This document shows, in pieces, positions 33,547-42,809 of a stretch of 64,000 nucleotides of DNA. Position 1 is the stretch's first letter; each line of letters begins with the position of its first letter. The notes under the pieces were generated by a model. That model had not been told where the DNA came from. It worked only from the letters and a program-made list of their open reading frames with translations, and did not search any database. Source of the stretch: a virus; the IMG/VR virus record IMGVR_UViG_3300008107_000017, positions 62,001-126,000 of that record; one strand, written 5' to 3'. A program made the translations under genes and the position numbers.

Positions 33547-33992
33547 TGAAAACAATAAAACTATTTGAAGAATTTAAAGAAGCTACTTCATGTCCTGTAC
33601 CAACTAAAGATTTAGAAGTTAATACCAAAAATCGTGATAGAGCAATTCATGCAGATTTTATTGATTATGGACCTCTTAATGTAGATGAACCTGCAGGTTA
33701 TTGGGAACATTTAGCAGATCATTGGAATACCAGTGTTGATGCAGCTAAAGCATCTACATGTGGAAATTGTGTGGCTTTTGACATATCTCCTCGTATGTTA
33801 GAATGTATGCCAGGTGAAATTAGTGATGGCGATGGAAGATTAGGTTATTGTTGGATGCATCACTTTAAATGCCATTCTGCCCGCTCTTGTTATACATGGG
33901 CAAAGGGTGGTCCTATAACCGATGATAAGATATCTTACGGATGGCAAGAAAAAAATCTGGATGCTGCAAACAATCCAAACCCTATTAAGTAA
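33546..33992 (+). CDS. Cys-rich putative packaged protein
   Basis: 148 residues. It opens MKTIKLFEEFKEATS, a targeting-peptide variant with a possible LFE cleavage site. The mature part has a dense Cys/His cluster (CGNCVAFD, CMPGEISDGDGRLGYCWMHH, FKCHSARSCYTW), likely binding metal or an Fe-S cluster. It resembles a phage Cys-rich family I cannot name. Confidence 0.65.
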   Translation: MKTIKLFEEFKEATSCPVPTKDLEVNTKNRDRAIHADFIDYGPLNVDEPAGYWEHLADHWNTSVDAAKASTCGNCVAFDISPRMLECMPGEISDGDGRLGYCWMHHFKCHSARSCYTWAKGGPITDDKISYGWQEKNLDAANNPNPIK

Positions 33993-33994
33993 TT

Positions 33995-34537
33995 ATGAAA
34001 TTTGTAAAAAACTTTAATGATTATCATAAAGTCTCCGAGGGACTTAAATATCATATAGAAAATGGTTTGGATTTAACAAACAGTGTTTATCGCTTAGGTT
34101 CAGATTCATATGCCAATCTATTTGAAGAAGTAAAACAATATTGGGATAAAGGAAATATCATCCTAAACGGAAAGAGCGGTTGGATGGCAAAAAATCTCGA
34201 GGTTGGAAAACCCGCTGTTTATACTGACCGTAAAACCGGAAGAACTACTAAGGTAAAACTCGATTCACCAGAAAGAGGTGGAAATAAAAAGTTTATCGTT
34301 TATCGTAATACTGGTAGAACTAATGAAAATGGCGATGTGGTTGCAAGAAAGATTGAATGGGGTGATCCTAATCTTACTGTAAAGAATGATGATCCAGGTC
34401 GGGCTGCATCTTTTTGGGCAAGGCATGGTTGCGATAAAGCAGAAAAGATGGATCCTAATAAGGCAGGTTTCTGGGCATGTTATGGTCCAAGCTTGTTTGG
34501 AAAACAGTTAGGTTTAAGTAGCACTGAACCTTGGTAA
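33995..34537 (+). CDS. conserved phage protein in packaged-protein run
   Basis: 180 residues. The N-terminus MKFVKNFNDYHKVSEGL is a weak form of the shared peptide, with VSE as a possible site. The core contains NLEVGKPAVYTDRKTGRTTK, LDSPERGGNKKFIVYRNTG and IEWGDPNLTVKNDDPGRAAS, ending with FWARHGC...AGFWACYGPS. This pattern recurs in large phages as a domain of unknown function. Packaging is inferred from the N-terminus and neighbours. Confidence 0.62.
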   Translation: MKFVKNFNDYHKVSEGLKYHIENGLDLTNSVYRLGSDSYANLFEEVKQYWDKGNIILNGKSGWMAKNLEVGKPAVYTDRKTGRTTKVKLDSPERGGNKKFIVYRNTGRTNENGDVVARKIEWGDPNLTVKNDDPGRAASFWARHGCDKAEKMDPNKAGFWACYGPSLFGKQLGLSSTEPW

Positions 34538-34564
34538 ATAAATAAACAAATAATAAAAAAAGAT

Positions 34565-35920
34565 ATGAGACATATTCCTAATTATTCGGAATTTAAGAAA
34601 ATTAATGAAGCTTTTGCTACTTCAATGACAACAGTTCAAAATGATGCCAAATTGAATCAGGCCGCTGATATTATTACAAACTTCTTAAATAAGAAAACCG
34701 GTAAGGCATTTAAGAAATTCCCGTTCCTGGTATATTCAAATGGAACCCCGGGCATTATGCTTTATAGTGATAAAGATAGTTCTGCGGTTAGAATTAGCGG
34801 CGGGGCTGGTCGTTTTCCTGGTGTAGTTGGTCAATTGGACTATTTTTCTGATGCTGCTTCACAAACGGCTGATTTTTCTGTTAGTAGTGAAACATTCCCA
34901 ATTGTTGCATTACTTAATGAATTTGTTAAATTAGTCAATGAACCTTCATATGCAACAGAAGTAGAATCATTAACTGAATCTACTCTTAATGAAGCAACTA
35001 AATCTTTCTCACCAGCTGAGCAGAAAACAATCTTAAGCAGATTGGATAAAGGCGAAAGCGGCGCTGCTATTGCAAGAGATATGGGAGTATCATACGGTAT
35101 GATCCTACAACTTAAGAGAAATGTAAATGTTCCTCAAGATGAGAATCCTGCAGTAAAGGCAAACGAATTAACTTTGCAAGATAAGGTTAAACTATTGGAT
35201 GAAACATTAGATGACCTTTATGAAATTACTAGAAGACTTGCTGCTGGTGCATTTACTTCCCTAATGGTTTCAGGTAGAGCAGGTACTGGTAAAACATTCT
35301 CTGTTACTAAAGCATTAAAAGATGAAGGTCTTATTGAGGATGATGACTTTATCGTTGTGTCCGGAGCAGTATCAGTTATTATGATGTATAAGAAAATGTA
35401 TCAATACAGAAATCAAGTTCTTGTATTTGATGACTGTGATGCTGTATTCCGTGATGAAAATGGTCGTAACATCTTAAAGGCCGCTCTTGATACTAAAAAG
35501 ACCAGAAGAATTTCTTATCTTAAGAAGAGTGGATTAGTATTTGACCCTAAAGATTTTGAAAATAATCCAGAAGGTGAATTTAATGCAATTGAAAATGGAT
35601 TAGTTCCTGCATATTTTGATTTTGCCGGTAGAGTGGTATTTATCTCAAACCTTCCTAAAGATAAAGCTGACCCTGATGGAGCTATTCGTTCAAGATCAAT
35701 CTTAATTGACGTTAATCCTGATGATATGACTCTAATGGAAAGAATTAAGATTCTTTTACCAGATCTTGAACCAAGAGATATGCCTCTCAAAGATAAAGAA
35801 GAAATTTTTGAATTTATGAAACGCGCAAAAGACGTCTCAATGAGAACCTTTGTTAAGGCTGCAGGTTTCAAACAGGCAGGTCTAAACAATTGGGAAAGAA
35901 TGGCACAAAGATATCTATAA
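34565..35920 (+). CDS. AAA-type ATPase with HTH and capsid-targeting N-terminus
   Basis: 451 residues. Residues 1-18 (MRHIPNYSEFKKINEAF) give a predicted cut after INE. A small alpha/beta domain follows (~20-130), then SLTESTLNEATKS with two further predicted cuts (~140). A helix-turn-helix-like segment (SGAAIARDMGVSYGMILQLK) and a P-loop ATPase follow: Walker A GRAGTGKTF, Walker B VLVFDDCDAVF, and an arginine-finger-like IRSRSILIDV. If cleaved, at least two mature proteins arise, one an HTH-ATPase that could act on host DNA at entry. Confidence 0.72.
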   Translation: MRHIPNYSEFKKINEAFATSMTTVQNDAKLNQAADIITNFLNKKTGKAFKKFPFLVYSNGTPGIMLYSDKDSSAVRISGGAGRFPGVVGQLDYFSDAASQTADFSVSSETFPIVALLNEFVKLVNEPSYATEVESLTESTLNEATKSFSPAEQKTILSRLDKGESGAAIARDMGVSYGMILQLKRNVNVPQDENPAVKANELTLQDKVKLLDETLDDLYEITRRLAAGAFTSLMVSGRAGTGKTFSVTKALKDEGLIEDDDFIVVSGAVSVIMMYKKMYQYRNQVLVFDDCDAVFRDENGRNILKAALDTKKTRRISYLKKSGLVFDPKDFENNPEGEFNAIENGLVPAYFDFAGRVVFISNLPKDKADPDGAIRSRSILIDVNPDDMTLMERIKILLPDLEPRDMPLKDKEEIFEFMKRAKDVSMRTFVKAAGFKQAGLNNWERMAQRYL

Positions 35921-35923
35921 TAT

Positions 35924-37402
35924 ATGAAACATTTTAGATCATACAGTGAGTTTAAACTCCAGGAAAAATACGAAGGTGTAGAGGTTAGTACTAGACGCTA
36001 CGAAAGAGTACATGGTAAAAAACCGCGTGGAAATGGAATGTGGGCATTTTACCTTGATCCAATTGGTGATGAACCTATTTTTACTCCTTCTGCAATGAAC
36101 TATACCGATGCTGTTAAATGGGCATCTCTTAAAGCCAGAAACATGGGTAAGAAAGTTATCTATGTTGGTGAATCGGTTAATGAAGAAGTAAATCCTAAAA
36201 TTAAAGATGAAGTTATTTCAAGACTATCTGACTTCTTTAGAGTTTCCCCTAATGCCTTAAAGAAATTTAATTTTGATGGAAACGATAACATTAAAGAACT
36301 TACAAAGGCTCTTAATTCAACTAGTGATCAAGGCACTAAGCTTTATTATGATACTGCAATTAAACTTGCAAAAGAAGATCTTGGTATCAGAGAATCGGTT
36401 AATGAAGCCTATAACGGTAATATGTCAGACTTCAAATATGATTTGGAAATGGCAGTTGAAGAACTGGGTATATCTGGTAATGCAATAAAAAAGGTTTCAA
36501 AATCTGGTAAAGGATATGAAGTTAGAATGTCCAGTTATATGAGTCAACGTGGTACTTGGGAAAAGATTGGGGAACTTATTGGGGCTACTCTTGTAGATTT
36601 TAAAGCAGATAAATCAATCAATGTTGGAATTTATGAAAGGGAAACATCCATCACTGAAGGTGAAGCTCTTATCTTTGATATAGTAGAACCTGAGTTTAAT
36701 GATCTTAAGAATAAGATATCTGATCTTAATAAAAAGACAGTTGACCTAAAATGGAGAAAGGCATTAGATCAAATTCAAAGAGAGGTTGAAAAACTTGAGT
36801 TCTTTATATCTAAATACGATAAACAATTAGGTGCGATTGAAACTAATGAATCTCTTAACGAACGTGAATACTCTGATGAAGAAAGAAAAGATATGGCTGA
36901 TAAAGGCTTAGCCTTACCTGATGGTTCATTTCCAATTAAAGACTTAGAGGATCTTAAAAATGCTATTCAGGCATACGGCCGCTCAAAGGATCAATCCGCT
37001 ACTGCTAAATTTATTGTTAAGAGAGCAAAGGCACTAAGTGCCGAGGATCTTATTCCTGATACTGAAGATTTTCAAAAGGCTTTAAAGGAAACTATTACTG
37101 AAGGTAATGCATTCCTTGCTGCCCGTGCAAAAGCAATTGATGAAGATGCCGAGGAGTTTGAATTTAATGGTAAAAAATATCCAGTATTAAATAGACCTAA
37201 GAAACTTAATGAAGAGCTTTCTGATAATGATGCATATAAGATTATAGATATAGGTTCAAAGTTTTCTAAGGAAGTAGGCGGACATTTACTTGCAACCCAG
37301 ACATTTGATACAGCCAATGATTTTGTTGATTACCTTCTTTCTGAATTTATTCCAAAGAAAGATCATCCAAAATTCTTAAAGTCTGTTAAATCATTAATGT
37401 AA
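35924..37402 (+). CDS. multi-segment putative packaged polyprotein
   Basis: 492 residues. It starts MKHFRSYSEFKLQEKYEG (cut after LQE). The first segment (RYERVHGKKPRGNGMWAFYL) ends at GESVNEEVN. Further ESVNE, ETSITE, ESLNE, ETITE and KKLNEE motifs occur at intervals of 50-110 residues, separating distinct small domains (e.g. VISRLSDFFRVSPNALKKF; SDFKYDLEMAVEELG; IEYSDEERKDMADKGLALP-like region). The repeated motif suggests multiple prohead-protease cuts giving about six peptides. No enzymatic domain is recognised. Confidence 0.7.
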   Translation: MKHFRSYSEFKLQEKYEGVEVSTRRYERVHGKKPRGNGMWAFYLDPIGDEPIFTPSAMNYTDAVKWASLKARNMGKKVIYVGESVNEEVNPKIKDEVISRLSDFFRVSPNALKKFNFDGNDNIKELTKALNSTSDQGTKLYYDTAIKLAKEDLGIRESVNEAYNGNMSDFKYDLEMAVEELGISGNAIKKVSKSGKGYEVRMSSYMSQRGTWEKIGELIGATLVDFKADKSINVGIYERETSITEGEALIFDIVEPEFNDLKNKISDLNKKTVDLKWRKALDQIQREVEKLEFFISKYDKQLGAIETNESLNEREYSDEERKDMADKGLALPDGSFPIKDLEDLKNAIQAYGRSKDQSATAKFIVKRAKALSAEDLIPDTEDFQKALKETITEGNAFLAARAKAIDEDAEEFEFNGKKYPVLNRPKKLNEELSDNDAYKIIDIGSKFSKEVGGHLLATQTFDTANDFVDYLLSEFIPKKDHPKFLKSVKSLM

Positions 37403-37403
37403 T

Positions 37404-37997
37404 ATGAAATACTTTAAAAAATATAATGAATTTATCACTGAAAAGATTGCATATCCTGATGGAGACAAAACTACCGGTGATAAGATTCTTGATAAGTTTG
37501 CTAAATTAATTAATAGTCCATCAAGTACTGTTAATATTATGTCATGGGCAGTTCAGGGTAGAAGTATACCTTTTATGACTGGTGCCGAATCTTTTTCTGT
37601 AAATGCTAATCCATCACAAGACTATTTTTGGATTAATACATCAAAGGGAAAATTTAGACTACCTAAGAAGGATATTAAAAAGGCCGAGGAATTATATGAT
37701 GAGGTAGAATCTATTATACAAACTGGAAAGCCTAAAAGAAGTGTTGAAGAATCTCTTAATGAATCTACTTCATTAAAGAATGCAATTGCTATTCTTAAGA
37801 AAGAAAACATTATGGCATATCCTAACCCAGAAGATTTGGCAAAAGCAATTCACAAACACTATAAAGAAATTACAGGAGATAAGTACGAAGATGCTGTTGA
37901 AATGTCAATGAACGATAAGGTAGCTGATATCGTATCATATTTCAAAATCGACGGTTCAGACTTTATGTCAGCCTGGGATAAAACAATAAAAGACTAA
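37404..37997 (+). CDS. putative packaged protein
   Basis: 197 residues. The N-terminus MKYFKKYNEFITEKI gives a predicted cut after ITE, and an internal VEESLNESTS site at ~115 splits it in two. Neither half is recognised. One base separates it from the upstream gene. Confidence 0.65.
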   Translation: MKYFKKYNEFITEKIAYPDGDKTTGDKILDKFAKLINSPSSTVNIMSWAVQGRSIPFMTGAESFSVNANPSQDYFWINTSKGKFRLPKKDIKKAEELYDEVESIIQTGKPKRSVEESLNESTSLKNAIAILKKENIMAYPNPEDLAKAIHKHYKEITGDKYEDAVEMSMNDKVADIVSYFKIDGSDFMSAWDKTIKD

Positions 37998-38000
37998 ACT

Positions 38001-38417
38001 ATGATTACATCATTTAATAATTTCTTAAACGAAAACTTCGGAGAAGCACAAGACATTTATGGCTCATTCTTTGTTGCTATGTTAGGACTTAGAGATCAGG
38101 CCCATATATTTCATTGGCAAACAGAATCATTTGCACAACATAGCGCATTTGGTGGATTTTATGATACCTATCTTACATTAGTTGATAAGTTATCAGAATC
38201 TTTAATTGGTATTCATGGAAGACCTTCTTTTATGGAAGCTGAAATTGAATTATCTGGTTATAGTGAAGAAAACATTGCGATATTTTTAGAAAAAGCATAT
38301 GCTTTATTCTTAGGGCAAGGAACTGAATTGGCTGGCGGTAATACCGAAATTAAGAATATCATCGATGAGATTATTGCTGAACTTGATAAGTTAAAGTATC
38401 TTCTTACTCTTAAATAA
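38001..38417 (+). CDS. ferritin/Dps-like putative packaged protein
   Basis: 138 residues. MITSFNNFLNENFGEA is a short form of the targeting peptide (cut after LNE). The remainder is a four-helix-like protein: LRDQAHIFHWQTESFAQHSA resembles the Dps helix with HWxxxGxxF..LH, and FYDTYLTLVDKLSESLIG the helix with metal-binding Asp/Glu. Dps proteins bind DNA and oxidise iron; the family match is moderate. A packaged Dps could protect incoming DNA, which is speculative. It overlaps the next gene by one base. Confidence 0.65.
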   Translation: MITSFNNFLNENFGEAQDIYGSFFVAMLGLRDQAHIFHWQTESFAQHSAFGGFYDTYLTLVDKLSESLIGIHGRPSFMEAEIELSGYSEENIAIFLEKAYALFLGQGTELAGGNTEIKNIIDEIIAELDKLKYLLTLK

Positions 38418-38719
38418 TGAAATTCATTAAGGCATACGAATCGTTCCTATTTGAAGGAAAACCTAAAGGTGCTCCTGATTGGCATGATTCAGATGCTCCT
38501 GATGCAGAAGGTCGTTTTAAAGATCTTTCACCAAAGGACCTCGCCGCTTGGCTTATTAAGTCAAGAAAAGGCGATCTAAAAAGAATAAGCGGTTCACTCA
38601 CACAGCAGGTTGTTTTTAATCGTAATGATGATCCTGCATATGCGGAAAAGATGGAAAAGACTCGTAAAGAAGTTTATAAACAATTAGGGAGAGAAGACCT
38701 ATTAAATAAAAAGGATTAG
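38417..38719 (+). CDS. small putative packaged protein
   Basis: 100 residues. MKFIKAYESFLFEGKPKG matches the targeting peptide (cut after LFE). The rest (LSPKDLAAWLIKSRKGDLKR, QVVFNRNDDPAYAEKMEK) resembles short plasmid/phage proteins of unknown role. Last gene of the run of targeting-peptide genes. Confidence 0.65.
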   Translation: MKFIKAYESFLFEGKPKGAPDWHDSDAPDAEGRFKDLSPKDLAAWLIKSRKGDLKRISGSLTQQVVFNRNDDPAYAEKMEKTRKEVYKQLGREDLLNKKD

Positions 38720-39271
38720 ATGAAAAACATTATCTTAGATAATTTACAAACAAATTTTTGGTTTAACTATCCTAATTTTTATACCGAGGTTTCACAAAAA
38801 GATTATAAGATATTTGTGGAGGTTGGGGTTTGGAAAGGTCATTCAATTTCTTATCTTGCAAAAAAGCTAAAAGAATCTAAAAAAGATTTTAAAGTTTATG
38901 CAGTTGATTTATTTGAAAATACCTCAAAAGAAGATTGGGGTTATCTAAAAGAAGTTCCTTATATTTATGAAATCTATAATGAAGTTCTGAAGAGAGAAGG
39001 CGTTAGAGATGTCATAACAGATATTAAAGGTTGTTCTTGGGATATGGCATCTAAATTCGAAGATCATAGCATAGACTTTGTTTTTATAGATGCAGGTCAT
39101 GATTATGAATCTGTTAGTAAAGATATTAAAAATTGGCTACCAAAGATCAAACCGGGTGGTATGATATCTGGTCATGATTTTTATAATTCTTCTGGTGTAG
39201 CTCAAGCAGTTAAGGAGTTAGTTCCAGACTTTAAGATTAGTTCAGAAAAAATTTGGTTTAAGCAAATCTAA
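38720..39271 (+). CDS. class I SAM-dependent methyltransferase
   Basis: 183 residues. Motif I is FVEVGVWKGHSISYLA (the Glu-x-Gly-x-x-x-G loop), followed by KVYAVDLFEN and VFIDAGHDYESVSKDIKNWL, the Methyltransf_24-type order in which the Asp of FIDAGHDY is central. Such enzymes methylate sugars or small molecules; substrate unknown. It shows no capsid-targeting peptide. Likely linked to glycan modification rather than DNA methylation. Confidence 0.8.
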   Translation: MKNIILDNLQTNFWFNYPNFYTEVSQKDYKIFVEVGVWKGHSISYLAKKLKESKKDFKVYAVDLFENTSKEDWGYLKEVPYIYEIYNEVLKREGVRDVITDIKGCSWDMASKFEDHSIDFVFIDAGHDYESVSKDIKNWLPKIKPGGMISGHDFYNSSGVAQAVKELVPDFKISSEKIWFKQI

Positions 39272-39282
39272 AAAAGTATTAA

Positions 39283-39624
39283 ATGTGTTGTAAAAATTGT
39301 AAATGTAAAGATCTAACTGCGTCCAGAATTATTGAGCAGATGGATGATACAAGAAAACCTTTCGTTGATACGAAAGTTGATAAGAACACAAGAATACGAA
39401 ATTTCCACCCACAATATGAAGACCACTTATTTAAGTGGCATTGGGATGATGAAGATCGTTGGATTGAAGCAACTGGCGAAAATGATTGGCAGTTTCAATT
39501 TGATGATGAGTTACCCCAATCATTGGAGCCAAATAAAATAATTATGATTCCAAAAGGAATTTATCATAGATTAATCAAAGGTTCAAATATCCTGACTATC
39601 AAAATATCAGCTGTTCCTAATTAA
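39283..39624 (+). CDS. cupin-like metal-binding protein with Cys-rich N-terminus
   Basis: 113 residues. The N-terminus MCCKNCKCKDL has four closely spaced Cys. The remaining cupin barrel has FHPQYEDHLFKWHWDDEDRW then IIMIPKGIYHRLIKGSNIL, fitting the two cupin motifs (His/His/Glu and His). The Cys cluster is unusual for cupins. The substrate is unknown. Confidence 0.65.
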   Translation: MCCKNCKCKDLTASRIIEQMDDTRKPFVDTKVDKNTRIRNFHPQYEDHLFKWHWDDEDRWIEATGENDWQFQFDDELPQSLEPNKIIMIPKGIYHRLIKGSNILTIKISAVPN

Positions 39625-39678
39625 AAGTCTTTCTTAAACCATTTTCAATCCATGGGTATAATTAATATACATTGAAAC

Positions 39679-41703
39679 ATGGGCGAAATATATCCAGAAG
39701 ATAATACGGAAAGAGAACCTATTAAACAACAAAAGTTTAAGAGATCTTCTCTACAGGTTCTAGAGGCATACGGAACCAATATTACTAAGCTTGCCACAGA
39801 AGGTAAGTTAGATCCAGTTATTGGTAGAGAAGATGAAATTCTTAGAGTTATCCAAATACTTGGTAGACGTAGAAAAAATAACCCGGTCCTGGTTGGAGAA
39901 CCTGGTGTTGGTAAAACTGCAATTGTTGAAGGCTTGGCAATGAGAATGATTGAAGGTAATGTTCCTGCTTCTCTCCAAGGAAAAATCATTTATACATTAG
40001 AGTTAACAACTATAGTTGCTGGTACTAAATACCGTGGTCAGTTTGAAGAAAGAATGAAGGCCATCGTTGATGAATTAGTTGCTAATCCTCATGTAATTAT
40101 TTTCATAGATGAACTTCATACCCTCGTAGGGGCAGGTGGAACTTCAGGATCCTTGGATGCATCAAACATTATTAAACCGGCATTGGCTCGTGGAGAAATC
40201 CGCTGTATTGGTGCAACCACATTTGATGAGTTTAGAGAAAATATCGAAAAGGATGGTGCATTGGATCGTAGGTTTCAAAAGGTCGTTATAGAACCTGCAT
40301 CAACAGACGAAACGGTTACTATCTTAACTAATATTAAGCATAAATATGAATCATTTCATAATGTTTCATATTCAGAGGAAATCATTTCTTTAATTGTTAA
40401 ATTAGCCGACCAATATATCATGGAAAGATTTTTACCTGATAAAGCGGTGGATATTCTTGATGAAGTTGGTTCCTTTAAGCACTTAAATAATATGAAGATT
40501 CCTAAAAAGATTAAGAGTCTTGAGGAAAAACTTCATAAAAAAGAAGCAGATAAAAATGAAGCAGTAGGGCGGCAAGATTATGAAGCCGCGGCTCGTGAAA
40601 GAGATGTCTGTATACAACTTAAAGACCAGATTCAAAAAGAATACACAATCTGGAAAAAAGAAATCTCTGAAAGTAAACTTGAAATTACAACCGATGATGT
40701 TCTTAAGGTGGTTTCAAAAGGCACAGGAATTCCTTTAGAAAAAATTAATGATAAGGAAAATAAAAATCTGATTGGTCTTAATGATCATCTTTCTTCCAGA
40801 GTCATTGGACAAAAAGAAGCCATTGATAAAATTTCAATAACAATTCAAAGAAATCGCGTAGGTATTAGAAAGAGAGATCGTACCGTAGGTAACTTTATCT
40901 TTTTAGGACCAACTGGGGTTGGTAAAACTCAATTGGCAAAAGAGATCGCAAATTACATGTACGGTTCAGAAGACAGTCTTATTAGAGTAGATATGTCAGA
41001 GTATATGGAACCTCATTCTATCTCCAAGTTAATTGGATCCCCTCCTGGATATGTTGGACACGAGTCTGGTGGGTTTCTAACGGAGCAGGTAAAGAGAAAA
41101 CCACACTCTGTTATATTATTTGATGAAGTAGAAAAAGCTCATCCAGAAGTGTTTAATGTGCTCTTGCAAATGTTAGATGATGGGAGGCTTACCGATTCTC
41201 TTGGTAGGACTATTGATTTTAGAAACTGTTTAGTTATCTTAACATCAAATACAGGAAGTAGAAAACTTGAAGAGTTTGGTGAAGGCATTGGTTTTAGACC
41301 ATCTACGACTATTGCTGAAAAGTCTCATGCTGAAAAGGAAGTTTTAAAGAAAGCACTTAATCATAAATTTTCGCCAGAGTTCTTAAATCGTATAGATGAA
41401 ATCATTATCTTTAATAAGTTAAGTAAGGAAGATGTATTTTACATTCTAAATAATGAATGTAATGATCTTAAAGATAACCTATTTGAAGTAGGTGAATATG
41501 ATTTTAAGATAAGTAAAGCAGCCAAGGAGATCATTATCAATGAAGGATACGATCCTAAGTTTGGAGCCCGTCCACTGAAAAGAACCTTAGAAAGACTGAT
41601 TGAAAATCCTATTGCAGAAATGATTCTAAAAGGAGAATTAAAACCTGGAGATACTATCAAGGCTGGAGTCTCCAAAGAATCAATAAAGATTGAAAAGGGT
41701 TAA
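39679..41703 (+). CDS. ClpC/ClpA-type AAA+ unfoldase without N-domain
   Basis: 674 residues, two AAA+ rings. The first has GEPGVGKTA (~73), KYRGQFEERMK and Walker B VIIFIDELHTLVGAG. A short middle region holds a UVR-like motif (GRQDYEAAARERD). The second ring has GPTGVGKTQ, GSPPGYVGHESGGFL, VILFDEVEKAHPEV and a C-terminal RPLKRTLERLIENP. The loop before sensor 1 of ring 2 carries GIGF (~536-539), the hydrophobic tripeptide (IGF/IGL) that docks ClpP. Cellular ClpC has a ~150-residue N-domain missing here. It may use the host ClpP to degrade host or tagged proteins. Confidence 0.92.
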   Translation: MGEIYPEDNTEREPIKQQKFKRSSLQVLEAYGTNITKLATEGKLDPVIGREDEILRVIQILGRRRKNNPVLVGEPGVGKTAIVEGLAMRMIEGNVPASLQGKIIYTLELTTIVAGTKYRGQFEERMKAIVDELVANPHVIIFIDELHTLVGAGGTSGSLDASNIIKPALARGEIRCIGATTFDEFRENIEKDGALDRRFQKVVIEPASTDETVTILTNIKHKYESFHNVSYSEEIISLIVKLADQYIMERFLPDKAVDILDEVGSFKHLNNMKIPKKIKSLEEKLHKKEADKNEAVGRQDYEAAARERDVCIQLKDQIQKEYTIWKKEISESKLEITTDDVLKVVSKGTGIPLEKINDKENKNLIGLNDHLSSRVIGQKEAIDKISITIQRNRVGIRKRDRTVGNFIFLGPTGVGKTQLAKEIANYMYGSEDSLIRVDMSEYMEPHSISKLIGSPPGYVGHESGGFLTEQVKRKPHSVILFDEVEKAHPEVFNVLLQMLDDGRLTDSLGRTIDFRNCLVILTSNTGSRKLEEFGEGIGFRPSTTIAEKSHAEKEVLKKALNHKFSPEFLNRIDEIIIFNKLSKEDVFYILNNECNDLKDNLFEVGEYDFKISKAAKEIIINEGYDPKFGARPLKRTLERLIENPIAEMILKGELKPGDTIKAGVSKESIKIEKG

Positions 41704-41722
41704 ACCTTTTGCTTATTTTGCA

Positions 41723-41732
41723 TATAAAAATA
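41723..41732 (+). promoter_or_regulatory. late-promoter-like TATAAAAATA
   Basis: TATAAAAATA lies in the 53-bp gap between the Clp-like gene and the IMP dehydrogenase gene. Confidence 0.45.
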
Positions 41733-41756
41733 AATGACAATTTTACCTTTTAATTA

Positions 41757-42809
41757 ATGAATCCTACTTACCTTACTTACGATGACATTCAACTTGTACC
41801 AAAGTTTTCAAACATTAGGTCAAGAAATCAAATATCATTAAGAACCAAACTAAGTAAAAGATATGACCTACTTATTCCTATTGTAGCATCACCTATGGAT
41901 ACTGTTTGTGAAGTTGATATGGCGGTGAAAATGTTTCGTATGGGTGGCGTTGGATGTATTCATCGCTTTAACTCCATAGATGAACAAGTTATGATGGTTA
42001 GAAAAACTGTTTATCAATGTTTTGGGGAAAATGGTGAAGGGCACTTAATGACAGATTGGGACAATGAAGATAATATCCCAATCATGGCTGCAATTGGTGT
42101 TAGCGAAAATGATAAGGAAAGAGCCTTAAAACTTACTGATGCAGGAGCAAACGTATTACTTATTGATGTTGCTCATGGAGATCATCAGAATGTAATTGAT
42201 ATGATTAAGTGGTGTAAAGCTAACTTACATTATAGTATTGATATTATTGCAGGTAACATCGCAACAGTTGAAGCCGCTGAAAGACTACAAGATGCTGGTG
42301 CAGATGGGTTAAGAGTAGGTATTGGTGGAGGGTCACTTTGCACTACAAGAATTAAGACAGGGTTTGGAATTCCTAATGTAACCTGCATTGAAGATATCGC
42401 AGCAGTTTCATCGGTACCAATTATGGCAGATGGAGGTATTCGTGAGAGCGGTGATATTGCAAAAGCATTGGCCGTAGGTGCAGATAATGTTATGCTAGGA
42501 TCTCTTATTGCCGGTACTGATGAATCACCTGGTAATATTATTGAAAGCAGAAAAGGATTGTATAAAAGATATAGAGGATCTGCATCATTGGAAACAAAAT
42601 CGGCACACGGCCAAGAACAAAGAAATGTTGAAGGTGAATCAACAGTTATTCCTTATAAAGGTGGTGTTAAGTTTATTGTTAAGGGATTACTTGAAGGTAT
42701 TCGTTCTGCCTTTTCATATGCAGGTGCTGATTCAATTAAAACATACCACCCAGATTATGTTGTTGTAACTAACTCTGGTATTAACGAAGCAAAACCACAT
42801 CTATTATGA
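41757..42809 (+). CDS. guaB: IMP dehydrogenase/GMP reductase family, CBS-less
   Basis: 350 residues. The N-terminus LTYDDIQLVP, the ASPMDTV loop, the IAGNIAT strand and the active-site loop GGGSLCTTR (Cys195) are diagnostic of the IMPDH/GMPR barrel. MADGGIRESGDIAKALAVGA then VMLGSLIAGTDESPG and the EGESTVIPYKG flap favour IMPDH over GMP reductase. The two CBS regulatory domains of cellular IMPDH (about 120 residues) are absent, so the enzyme would not be regulated by nucleotides. Reaction: IMP plus NAD to XMP, raising guanine nucleotides. It overlaps the following gene by 4 bp. Confidence 0.9.
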   Translation: MNPTYLTYDDIQLVPKFSNIRSRNQISLRTKLSKRYDLLIPIVASPMDTVCEVDMAVKMFRMGGVGCIHRFNSIDEQVMMVRKTVYQCFGENGEGHLMTDWDNEDNIPIMAAIGVSENDKERALKLTDAGANVLLIDVAHGDHQNVIDMIKWCKANLHYSIDIIAGNIATVEAAERLQDAGADGLRVGIGGGSLCTTRIKTGFGIPNVTCIEDIAAVSSVPIMADGGIRESGDIAKALAVGADNVMLGSLIAGTDESPGNIIESRKGLYKRYRGSASLETKSAHGQEQRNVEGESTVIPYKGGVKFIVKGLLEGIRSAFSYAGADSIKTYHPDYVVVTNSGINEAKPHLL

